A stretch of 64,000 bases of DNA, from positions 1,426,001 through 1,490,000 of the forward strand of contig OX337232.1 in NCBI GenBank assembly GCA_946965045.2, read 5' to 3'. Positions 8,879 to 19,573 of this stretch are shown piece after piece (positions within the stretch are counted from its first letter, which is position 1; every line of letters begins with the position of its first letter). The notes below the pieces were generated by a model. That model searched no databases and had not been told where the DNA came from. It saw only the letters and a program-made list of their open reading frames with translations. The DNA is from Epithemia pelagica. Lineage: Eukaryota > Bacillariophyta > Bacillariophyceae > Surirellales > Surirellaceae. The position numbers and the translations under genes were made by a program.

Positions 8879-10098
8879 TCAAGGCTTCTTGGTATTTTTG
8901 TTGGGACAGTCTTTGTTGTGATGAGGTCTCCCACGCTTTCCATTCTCGAAGTATTCAAAATACTTCGGACAACAGAATTGCCGTTGGTTTCGTGGGGTTG
9001 GCCGCATCCAAGTTGTGGTCGTGGCATGGTGCTGCTGTTGAACTAAATTTGGCATCAGCAACGACAGAGCCAAAAGTGTTTGAGCCAATGGCCCACTTGC
9101 TTGGCTTGTTGTCATTGTTGTAAGTTCTTGTTGTGCATGTGTTGTGTTTGTGGTTGTGATTCTTGCTGGTGTGCTGGTGATTCTGTCGTTCTTGTTGACT
9201 GTTCCAAAACCAGAGCTGAATCGTGCACTATTTAGTTGTTGCATAATCTCACGCCTATGTTGTGCTCTTTCTTGTTCTTGTTGATTCTCTTCTCTCATTC
9301 GCTTCTTTGTTTGACTGGTGCTACTTTCTTGGTGACGTGCTTCCCCAGCCTGTTCTTGTTGTTGTTCTTGTGGAACCAGCGGCCGAGTCTCACTTGGTTC
9401 TTGCTCACCCACATTCTTGATGTAAGTACTCTCCTCCTGTCGAGGCTCTCTGTCACCAGATTCCATTGTTGTTATCGTCTCCTTCTCACTGGCATTTTGG
9501 TTTTACTGTACATGCTGCTCTTTTTTGGATTTGACTGCTGTTGGATTTCCCACAATCGGAACACACAACAACCCCTCACTCTGATTGTTTGGACTGCTTT
9601 TGGGGGAATTGCCGTCCTCACTCTCATCTTTCTCATTCTCCTCTCTCTTGTCATGCTCATTGTCTTGGTTTGTTTCATCACTGTTATTTGATGGTGTCCT
9701 CTTTCGGTACGGGTTAACAATCATCCCCTGTACTGTTTGGACTGGTGGTAGTGTTGAAAGAGTAGGTGCTGGTGGTGGGTGAAAGGACTTGTCATGGGGA
9801 AGGCGCACAACAGACTTGGCACACAAGCAACACTGACAGCGGTCATTGAGTGGATGCTTCGGAATCTCCAATTTCCGTCTGCTCTGTTGTGCCAAGTATT
9901 CCGAAAAAAAGCGTTCACCAGTGTCTTCTGGTAAGTTTTCAACCCATTGAAATTGTTGTTGCGATCCAGAACTCACAGCCATTTCATTGATGAATAGCAG
10001 TTCAGTGTGGTTCCAATAAGGAACCACACATTCCCATCCGGCTGGAATAAGAGATCGCTTATCAAGACTCATTGCAAGCAATCGATGCTTGAATCGAA
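8879..10098 (-). pseudogene. Transposase copy 2, C-terminal part (separated by LTR insertion)
   Basis: Continues the frame of the 16146-18665 segment. The first part aligns with copy 1: a Trp-Glu/Asn-His region, then DTGERFFSEYL and a Cys-x-Cys-x2-Cys cluster, followed by a Gln/Glu-rich linker. A single in-frame TAA at 9503-9505 interrupts the linker. Beyond it the same frame stays open to 8879 and still encodes the terminal knuckle (CCPKYFEYF...HHNKDC), matching the end of copy 1. The stop is therefore a nonsense mutation rather than the native end. Bases 10094-10098 (TCGAA) are one copy of the target duplication made by the inserted LTR element. Confidence 0.7.
10094..10098. repeat. Target-site duplication TCGAA (left copy)
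   Basis: The identical pentamer is at 16146-16150, immediately outside the other LTR. Five-base duplications are standard for LTR element integration. Confidence 0.9.
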
Positions 10099-10807
10099 TA
10101 GTAGAGATTCATCAATACACGCTCTAGAAGAGCCACAATCCATTACCAACTGATACCAAGGTTCTCCACGGGTCAGAGAACAAAGGAAACCCAAGGGCTC
10201 TATCGTAGGGATAGTCAGGACACTGAAGATGTGATGATATGGTAATGTTAATGATTGTGAGCTTTAGGACTACGGTGTGTGTGTGGGTGTGCAGGTCTGG
10301 TCAGGGTGCATGACTGATATATTCATGGTGCTGACAGGACTGGTATGGTTGGAGTAGACATGGATTTTGTGTATTGGAAGTATATGCACTTGTATATCAT
10401 ATACCAATGCCAACAGCTCTTGCTTTGTCATGATATAGGTAGTTTCCTTGGCGCGTTGCTGTTTGCATTCTTTGATTTGTGGGAATAGAGATATGGTCTC
10501 GCGTGATCGTGATTCGTGCTTTGGTTACTTAGGCCGTTGGGCTAAGTTGTGGAGGTGCGTACTCGGATATTGATTGCGCGCGCTTGAGAATAATGGGCGC
10601 GCACGTGTTGGGCCATAATTAATATCCGATCGGTCGCTCATAACGCTTGCATTGCGAGCATGCCTTGGCCAAAATTAAAAGGTCTGCGAGCATGCCGTCA
10701 TTCTTTTCTCACTTTTACGAAAATGTCATCGGATGCCATAAAATACTAGCATCAGTCGATGAGTTGTAGATTCCACCACAACCTAGTTGTTGGTGAGAAT
10801 TCTGCCA
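10099..10807 (-). repeat. 3' LTR
   Basis: 709 bp, matching 15437-16145 except at five single-base differences I could see. The outer edge is fixed by TCGAA at 10094. The inner edge, where the repeats stop matching, is followed by CTCCCCACAA (a minus-strand purine run). Confidence 0.92.
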
Positions 10808-13800
10808 CTCCCCACAATTCGTCGAGTGAGGATTGTTATTTTTTTTGTCGTTCTTGTGATTGTTTCCATTCCAGAAGAAGAAGAAGGTCTTGAACATCGT
10901 CTAGCATGTGGAGAATTTCCAATGTTTGCCGAGAACATCTTCTGGATGGGTGTATAAAAACGTCTGAGGCAGTTGATAATAAATCCATCATTCTTGAGTG
11001 TAAAGTTGTTGCAGATACCTTCAGAGCTCTTCTCCCCGGGTGCTTTCTTCATCCAAACATTGGGAATTGCTTTACTTGGTGACAAATCCATATCAAGAAA
11101 GACATCAAATAAACAGTCATGTTGACGTTCTCCTGAAGAATCAAATCCATTTGAGGTCTTGTAGTAGGTAACCAAGGTGTGACATAATTCCTTGAGTTCT
11201 TGTCTTGCGACTATCAAGGTCTTCTCCCCAGCTAAAGCTTTCAGGTTGCATGCATTTCCAATGTATGCTCTCAATATATCCATATCATTGAGAGGCCCAA
11301 GGTAGATGGTAGTATGGAAGTTGCAAAAGGAAATAGCACATGGACAGATTGCCTCAACTGGTTCTTTGGTAAAATGTTCACACGTGACGAGAAGTGCCTT
11401 GCATCTATCATCATGTTTCACACGATAGACTTGAATCTTGTTGTGATACTCTTCTTGTGCATCTAACATTTTCCCAAGATGGACTTGAACTTGATCATGA
11501 TCCTTCAATGTCTTGAGCGATTGAATCTGTGAGGGTCCAAAATTGGTAGTGTCTTGCCACTTGTTTTTGCCATGTTGCTTATCTAAAACAATTGCTTCTT
11601 TGTGTGTCTGTGGAACGTGTGGGTAACCAAACTTGTACTTGACAAAAAGACTCAGTTGCTTGATTCTTGACTGCTGTTTAGCAGCTTGAATGAGGCATTC
11701 ACTGATCTTGACAAAATGCTTGAAATGCTTCCATCCAAGTTCATTCAGTAGGTCATGTTTCTTGCCATAGACAATGGTTATGGTGGGTGTTGGAGGCTCA
11801 AAGATCATCTCCCCAGTCTCCCAATCAACAAGTACATTCCAGCGACTTCCTTTGTAGTCAGGGTTGTTGTTACTGCTTGAAGGTCCTTGATGTATGACAA
11901 CATCTCTGAATTGGAAAACAACATCTTCAGTTGCCTGTTCCTGGTTGTCCTGTCCATTGTATTCCACAAGTTGACTGCATGAGATCACCTTCTTGTCAAT
12001 ATTGGAATTGTGTTTGCAGAAAATGTACTTCTTGATACATGCTTCTTGCTTGAAAGCATCTTGTTCTAAATTGACGTGTTGGATTATACATGCTTGTTGT
12101 TGCTCCCCATTTCCCTCTGCTGGTTTGTAAGGAAACGCTTGTCCAAAAATTTTGTCGCAGTTCTTGATCGTAGGCATTTGTGCGGATGGATCTTCACCTT
12201 TGCTACAAATGAAAACGGTGTCAGCTTGCTTGTCATTGGGTTTATTTGGAAGTGACTCCTCCCCTGAAGAGGCATCCGGACAAAGATAGGGTGCATAAGA
12301 TTCGGTACAGGAGAAGACCTTGTCGCAGAGAAGGAAGAAAAGGGGTTGGGAAAAATCGGGTGGGCGACCATTGAGGATCTGAAGAGGAAGATGACCAGAA
12401 ACGTTTATGATGACGTAAGGCATCTTCTTAACGGTAGGATAACGCTTCTCAGTCCTCATGTTGTGATCTTGATGGTACAGTTTGGAACAAGAGTCTCCAA
12501 TAAGGGGTGAGGAGAAGGAAGGTGTATCAGGTCCATGATCGTAAGGTAAATCCAAAAGGTGAGTGAGGTTACAGACATCACGATCAGTGTACTCCCCATA
12601 ATTGTCATTGTCATATGGGTGATGCGTCATACTACCATCAGTGTTGACTTGTAGCCAGTTAGAAGCACTGTCAGGTGATGAGGCAGGATGCAAATGATCT
12701 AAAACACCAGGATCCCAGATATCAGGTGACGTGAAGATGATTTGGGGTAATGTGTCCATGTCATCATCACTGGGGATACCAAGGGAGTGGATGTATGATA
12801 ATCCATTTTTGCTGTGAAGAGGGATAGCACGTCCACCAAGTATAGTGATGCATTGTTTGCCATCAACTTTAGCAGATCTGTCCATGTCGTCATCAGAAGG
12901 AACACCCAAATACTGAATATAGGCAAGACCATCCTTGATACAGAGAGGTAAAGCACGTCCATCAAGAGTAGTGATGCGTTGCTTCCCATCCACCGTGACA
13001 GAACGTTCATCCACAGATAGTCCATAATGTTCTAATTGGCAAGGCGCATGTATAGACTGTCCTTTTCCATAGTATGCATATTCGTTCAAGATGCCGACGA
13101 TTGGCCCGTCATTAGTTTCAAATTTGGCAGCACAAGTGACAATAGGGAGACCAGTAAGCTCATGGTTGTCGATTCCTACAGTCGTGATGTTACGACCTGT
13201 CTTGGAAAGGATACGCATATCAGCTCCGGCTAAACCACCATTGGCACCGCGATCGATGAGTTGATTCCCAGTATAGGTTGACTTTCGAGAGAACATGTAC
13301 TGAGCCATGTGGATCTTCTGCTTGTGCTCTTTCTGTTTGAAACTAACTTTCTTACTCGTCTTGGATGCGGCATTGGATAGAACATTAGACAAATCAGAAG
13401 CTGGATGATTGAGGTCGGTTGACGTCATTGCTTGATGGATGAGATGGGTGGCTGGATCGGAATCATCCTGCGGATATGTGAGGTTGTCCAGGTCGTCGAA
13501 AACATCTTGACCAGGGTCAGGATCAGGTTCAGGATCAATGTCAAGGGAGTGTTGCTGTACGTTTCTTGGACTTGGAGTAGGAGCTTGCACGTTCTTGTTA
13601 TACTCAACAATCACCTTGCGAGCATCCTCAGGAAGTTTAAACCATAGGTCACGAGGAAGACTGGCTTTTGGAGATGCCGTGTTATCATCTTGGACGTTGG
13701 TATTGTTTATCTGATATGCATCGTCTTCCTGAAGGGATCCCTCAATATCACGTTGTGTTTCGTGTTGCTCGTGTTGCTTGACACTACGACGATGACCAGT

Positions 13801-14967
13801 TGCAGAAGATTGCGTGACTTGATCATGGTCATATGCTGCGTCCATCAAAATGGAGAAGTACGATTGATAACGTAAAGACTTTGCTCCAGACTTTGTGTTG
13901 ACAACGTTGTCCAATATTTTAACTCTGTGAAGGTCAGGTACCTTCTCGACAGCTTGCATAAGAAACGTCATCCTGGTGTGATCAGGTATGCGATCAGAGA
14001 GATCAACAAGGTTATCGAGTAAACGTAGTTTGTCTTGGAAATGAAGCAAGAATTGACGTGATGATCCACGCCATGTATCATCAAGGCGAAGGTTGGAGAT
14101 GTAATTGGTTAATCATAGGACCTCTCGTTTTGCTAAGTCTGACTTCGTATGCAATGTGTGAAGCTTCTCTAACACTGCTCGTGCATCTTCATCATGCTCA
14201 TGTTCGCAAACATAAGCTCTTCCTTGGTCAGTCTGGATGATGCGCACAAGGATGGAGTATAGGAAGATCTGTTGCTCTTGGAAAAGTTCTGTTGCATACG
14301 TATCATTTGTCGGCGGCTTGTATCAGAAGTCAAGAACATGAGATAAACCTTGGGCTTTTGCTGTGGTCTTGAAAGTCCTCCAGAACGTGTCGTAGTATCG
14401 TTCATCCTTGAATGTTTCATATGCCATAGCGTCACGCTTGGTTCCCTTCTTGAATGCGGTTAGGTCCAGTTGGGACTGCGATGCAGCAGAAGTAGTACTA
14501 AGCGATTTGGGTGACGTCGAATGGGATGGAGGCTTCATGGGTGATACTGGGTCAGTGATAGGGCTTCCAGAGCGAAAGTCAGTGTTTATCCTCCATAGAT
14601 CAAATTCTGCCTTGGTCAGATTCATCCAGGTTGCCTTGGAAGGGATACTCTGGATATCGGTGCTCTTTTGTCGGTACCAGTAGGCAAGCAACTTGATCTG
14701 ATGGCTTGTGTTGATATGTAGGTCATGCATTTGTTTTCCTGACTTGTACTTGACCATATTATCCATATTCTTCTCTGGGTCATCCGCCATATGTTCGATG
14801 ATACTGAGTATATCATCAAAAGCATGATGATGCATCCATTTCGTGAGTACATTGACCCTTTTCTTGGAAAAGTTGAACAACACCTGAGTAATATGATCAA
14901 AGACTTCTTGATCAGATATACTTTGATTGGGGTGGAACTCTGGTGTGGTCGATGTAGTCGGTTCCAT
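10783..14967 (-). pseudogene. Degenerate copia Gag-protease-pol frame
   Basis: One frame runs from an ATG at 14967 to 10783, broken only by TGA at 14323-14325 and 14113-14115. Gag similarity continues across both stops (LFQEQQIFLYSILVRIIQ between them, LTNYISNLRLDD after). Next come the protease (IDRGANGGLAG) and a tandemly duplicated protease C-terminal segment near 12770-13015. An integrase C-terminal region remains (IHQGP...PDYKGS...VDWETGE), but the D,D,E core is absent. The RT region keeps only weak landmarks: KEAIVLD, and AYIGNAC where autonomous elements have ADIGNAY. YxDD and RNase H are missing. The frame runs into the 3' LTR. Over 1000 codons after the second stop are open despite loss of enzyme motifs. 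Confidence 0.75.
10808..10817 (-). other. Candidate polypurine tract
   Basis: The minus strand reads TTGTGGGGAG directly before the TGG that begins the 3' LTR, the expected place for plus-strand priming. Confidence 0.6.
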
Positions 14968-15057
14968 GATTGCTCGACTTGGTGATGAGATATGTTGATA
15001 TGTGTCCTGCGATGTCTTAGTCGAAAACTTTAGTAATGTCTTGTGCTTCGTGATGAG

Positions 15058-15182
15058 AACCCGGATGTAAAAGTCTCAACCCGGATGTGTGGTGTGCCTT
15101 CTGAACCCGGATGTGCCACGTGTGTGCCACGTATGAAGTACCGGGATGTGTGTTGTGATGTCCAAAAGGTAACCCGGATGTG
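15058..15182 (-). repeat. Cluster of five AACCCGGATGTG words in the 5' leader
   Basis: Near-identical 11-12-mers start at 15058, 15078, 15104, 15139 (variant TACCGGGATGTG) and 15171. Spacing is irregular (20-35 bp). They lie between the 5' LTR and gag. A regulatory or packaging role is possible but unproven. Confidence 0.7.
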
Positions 15183-15436
15183 CGGAACTCGGTTTTGTCT
15201 CCGGTTTGGTGTGAAAACTACTTAAAGTTACTTATTCTTGGTCCTAGTGCAGCTTGAGGTCCTGGAATAGGAGAGGGTTGGTGACCCTAGCCTTAGCCAG
15301 GCTGGCCCTGTTGGTGGGTTGAGTAGCTTTGTCCTCTAACTCTTGTTGTTGTGGTAGCTCAATCTGTAACGGGTGTTGATGGGTAAGTAAGGTTTCAATT
15401 GCAACTGCAGGGAAATAAGCAGTGAGACTGTTAATC

Positions 15437-16145
15437 TAGTAGAGATTCATCAATACACGCTCTAGATGAGCCACAATCCATTACCAACTGATATCAAGGT
15501 TCTCCACGGGTCAGAGAACAAAGGAAACCCAAGGGCTCTATCGTAGGGATAGTCAGGACACTGAAGATGTGATGATATGGTAATGTTAATGATTGTGAGC
15601 TTTAGGACTACGGTGTGTGTGTGGGTGTGCAGGTCTGGTCAGGGTGCATGACTGATATATTCATGGTGCTGACAGGACTGGTATGGTTGGAGTAGACATG
15701 GATTTTGTGTATTGGAAGTATATGCACTTGTATATCATATACCAATGCCAACAGCTCTTGCTTTGTCATGATATAGGTAGTTTCCTTGGCGCGTTGCTGT
15801 TTGCATTCTTTGATTTGTGGGAATAGAGATATGGTCTCGCGTGATCGTGATTCGTGCTTCGGTTACTTAGGCCGTTGGGCTAAGTTGTGGAGGTGCGTAC
15901 TCGGATATTGATTGCGCGCGCTTGAGAATAATGGGCGCGCACGTGTTGGGCCATAATTAATATCCGATCGGTCGCTCATAACGCTTGCATTGCGAGCATG
16001 CCTTGGCCGAAATTAAAAGGTCTGCAAGCATGCCGTCATTCTTTTCTCACTTTTACGAAAATGTCATCGGATGCCATAAAATACTAGCATCAGTCGATGA
16101 GTTGTAGATTCCACCACAACCTAGTTGTTGGTGAGAATTCTGCCA
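15437..16145 (-). repeat. 5' LTR
   Basis: 709-bp partner of 10099-10807. The outer boundary is set by TCGAA at 16146. No clear tRNA-complementary primer site is visible inside the inner edge. Confidence 0.92.
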
Positions 16146-18665
16146 TCGAATGGTAAGATTGTAATGCGCTGTTCCCTGTAGGTTAAGATTGTCTGCAAGG
16201 CTCTCACGCATTCCACAATTTGCAAAGTTTGCCAGGTTGTCGTGGAAGCTCTCCAACTTGGATTCCCCTCTGACTGCAATGTATTCAGGTAAGGAGTGGC
16301 GTGAATTCTTGTTGGCTGCAACTGTCAAATACATGTCTTCAAGTGGTAGTGGATCTGACAAATACACTGCCTTTTGTTTGCAATTTTCTATCGCGAGATG
16401 AGTATCCTCCGTAAATAGAGGTTGATTTGTCCGGGGATCTCGTCGACCTCTTGCTGATGGCTTGCCTGGTGAGGCAGTGACCTTATAGGTCACTTTGAAT
16501 TCTTCCAGCTTCGCAATGATGACTTCTTTCGAGCGGATCATTTTTTGTATGTACTTTCCATACCTTCGTCCAAACTCTGGAGTGTCGAGCAGATCCTGTA
16601 TCTCGCCCTCAGTGTATTGTTTCTTGCTACTTGACATTTTTCCTTCTTTCAGCGCTTGAAGGACATTATTCATATCCTCATCATTATACTCATACAGGGC
16701 CATTTTGAGATCACGGAGTGCTCGCCCATAATCAATGTGTCTTGGTCGCAGAGTCTTCACAATTCTCTGCAGGAAATGAAACAGGCCGAGGCAACCCTTC
16801 ACCTCGTCACCCCAAATCAAGACCCAGAAGTCAATGGAAGAAGGCCATGTATCAGTATACATGGCCTTCGGACGAAACCATGGCCGACGAGCAAGCTGTT
16901 CGACAGCATGGCTCACCTCCTGGATTTTGGTATTTTTAACGAGAATAGCACAGGCGATCTCACCTTTTTCGTTGGCTACGTCAAACAGGGCCTTTGCCTT
17001 ACAGGCTGAGGGATAGTTTTTCACTGTCTGGTGAGTATGATCATTCGCAAATGTTCGTTTGCATCTCACCATTTGCATTTCTCTCGTGTGTCTATCATGA
17101 TCCGACAGACCCCACCAATTCCAATTGGAACTAGCCGCATCGTCATACAGCTGACGGATGGTGTCACCTTGTGGAGGGAAGTTGACCAGCCACTCGCCAT
17201 CCTTTTTGGGATAGTCCTCACTTTTTTGGCCAGTGGATGCACAGAATGAATAGTACCTCGTTTGTCTGTCTTTGGAGTCTGTATTGATATCACTGTAGAT
17301 CATTCTAGAAAAATAATCTCCATTGCCGTAGGTCAGCATAGAGTGTTCTAGCATGTGGGTAGCATCTCGAGTAAGATGTGCCATCCCACGAGCGTACTTT
17401 GGCTCCACAGGGTATGCCATGGCCATCCAAGGTGGGAGTTTTGCTAAAAATCGTCCTTCATTCCCTTGGAAGCATGTTTTACATGCCGAGCACCTATAGT
17501 GCATGACAATGGCGTATCTTGGGGGACCAGAGCTTCCGAATAGGGGGAAAAGACACTTGTTTTTGGAGAAATTACTCCGTGTCCGATGGAGTTTACCATT
17601 GCATAGAGGGCAAAAGAGTACTTCTCCAGGAAAAAAGAGTTCCCAACCCACAACCAAGAGTTTCTGGCGAGAAAATGAGTCGTACAAAGCACACGTGTTG
17701 GTAGCGCAGGCCGGTACACAAAACTCCATACCGTCAAAGAAGTTTGATAGCACACTCGTATCACGCTTTGTCCCCAGGCACGCTTCTTGCATAAATGAGG
17801 CAAGCGCATGCATTGTCTTGGGACACGTGATACCGTTGAATGTACCATGTGTAACCCTATGTAATATTTCCTTTTTGAAATTTTCAGCCGACATGCGCAG
17901 CTCTGTCACTGTCACACTTTGACCGTTGCTGATTTCGCCCATTCTCCCTTCTGCCAACTTCTCACCTGTCAACGACTCTAGAGTGAGTTTTCCTGGGTTC
18001 AACACTTTTTTGGCCGTATTGGGACGCGGCTTCATGAAGTCCTCCCAGTCCTCCATGGCGATCCCTGGTCTGTGCTTTTCAGCTTCAGACAATGGTTGTT
18101 TGTTGTTTCTTTCCCTCTCCTTCGCTGCTTTATCCACCAGTCTCTTGATCTGTCCCATTTCGTTTGTCTTGTGTGGTTTTCCCTTTGTTTTGGTGTTGAG
18201 TGGACAGAGCATGTGGTGGGATCTGTGTGGTTTGGGGAGGTTGTTGTGTTTGGCTCTACACACACAACAATCAATCTCTTGTTGAAACTCCACGACTCCG
18301 GTAAGTGTTTGATAACCAGAGCGTCGTTGTCCGTGTCGAACAGGGAGTCGACTACACAAGTTGCCCAGTCGTTGCGACTGGGGACCCATTGCTGCTCTTG
18401 CAGCACTTTGTGCTGCTGCAAATGATTGCACAGCACCAGAGGATGACCTACTAACCATCTTTATTCGATTACGTTGTCTACAGGTCTGAGATGGCCAGAA
18501 AGTGGTCAATGTCTTGTTGTCGTCTTGTGTTTTGTCGACAATGGCGCGAGCGACCGCCTCGATCGGCTGATGGAATCCAACTTGGAGGTTTTTTTTGTTT
18601 TTTTCTTGCTGCCAATCCGTGATTCGGGGCCTTCGTGGGATTGGTTTTAAATCGAGGTAAGACAT
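16146..18665 (-). pseudogene. Transposase copy 2, N-terminal part (split by LTR insertion)
   Basis: Starts at ATG 18665 and runs 840 codons to the insertion point. It has the N-terminal knuckle (CCVC...HHMLC), zinc ribbon (CPLC and CSAC), and RNase H-like landmarks ANDHTHQ, MYTD, LFHFLQR and KLESFH in the same order as copy 1. At 16146 the frame meets the LTR. Joining 16146 to 10093 (removing the element and one TCGAA) leaves the frame in register and continues the copy 1 alignment (LTIR then FKHRL). Apart from the insertion this part has no stop or shift, so inactivation was recent. Confidence 0.75.
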
Positions 18666-19573
18666 TTTTAACTCGTTTTTCGTAAAGTGTTTAATTGTTG
18701 TGTGACATGTCTAACCCAATCATATTGCTGCCTTGGAAAACTAACACCCCACGAACGTAGCTAGCTAGAGGAAATTTCTCAAATAGGCCCGTGCCCCGTG
18801 CCGCACAACACAAAGACAAACAGGGGCTGGTTTTCACGGCCCCCTTTCTTGTTTCTCGTGTGTGCAGCTGGAGTTGATTCCAATAAGATTAATGCCCCCT
18901 TATTATGGGGGTGAATCTCAGTACGTGTTGGGCTTCCGACCGCGTATCGAACAAAGCGCAAGAGTCAAGAGTGGAACTCTACTGTATGTCGTAACCCCCA
19001 AATCTCAATCCCAACCGGCTCTTAAATTTGAGCCCATAACCTGAGCATTTTAGATTTGAGATAAATCTGAGACGAAATTTGTCCGGGGGTAGGCCCCGGC
19101 TCATGAACTTTCGTCGTAAACTTATTCTGAAATCAAAATGGTTATAAATACTCAGACATGAATATTCTAAATCGTATGCCTTCCCCGTGACATTATTATT
19201 TAAACAACCTTCTTTGTTATTTAGAGAAGTGTCTGGGGGTCTGTGGGGGATACGGCGCGGAAAACTAATTAGCATATCCATCCTTGTATATTGTATAAAA
19301 TATGCTGGCGTGTGATTCACAGCTTGTCATTTTGCGTCTAAGACATTCAGTAGCAGTCGTGATCTTATACTTAAGCTCTACTTTTTGGAATTATTTCTAA
19401 TTTTTGCATTGGATTAAGTTTATGACATACAGTAGACGCCCAGTGCCAAAAGAGACACAAACAACGCCACATACATTCATTCTACACAATTCTGTCTCCT
19501 CGAAAATTCTTCTTCTGCCGTCAGTTGCGGGTTGCGGGGGAAGCAAAGAGAAAAAGGCCCAGTACAGAACAGA
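18666..19573. other. Intergenic, right flank of transposon block
   Basis: Contains the second copy of the shared 25-bp motif (18710-18734), then unique AT-rich DNA with short GGCCCCG-type patches near 18790 and 19090. No gene supported. The boundary between transposon and host DNA is not visible. Confidence 0.5.
18710..18734 (-). promoter_or_regulatory. Conserved upstream motif of the transposase genes, copy 2
   Basis: Same 25-bp block as 8195-8219 with one difference, 45 bp upstream of the copy 2 start codon. Confidence 0.5.

Larger units (their letters stand above)
10099..16145 (-). mobile_element. Non-autonomous Ty1/copia-type LTR retrotransposon
   Basis: A 6047-bp element with 709-bp direct repeats, TCGAA target duplications and a minus-strand Gag-protease-pol-remnant frame. 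It sits inside transposase copy 2. The LTRs run TG to TA on the coding strand and differ at 5 of 709 positions by my count, so insertion was recent. The coding region lacks the integrase catalytic core, the RT active-site motifs and RNase H, so movement probably required proteins from a related element. The 5' leader (about 14968-15436) carries short repeats. A purine tract adjoins the 3' LTR. Confidence 0.9.

Noticed and set aside
14169-14435. Separate 88-codon minus-strand frame in the retroelement gag region
   Set aside because: Gag similarity is in the register that continues from 14967 through two TGA codons; this frame is a shadow.
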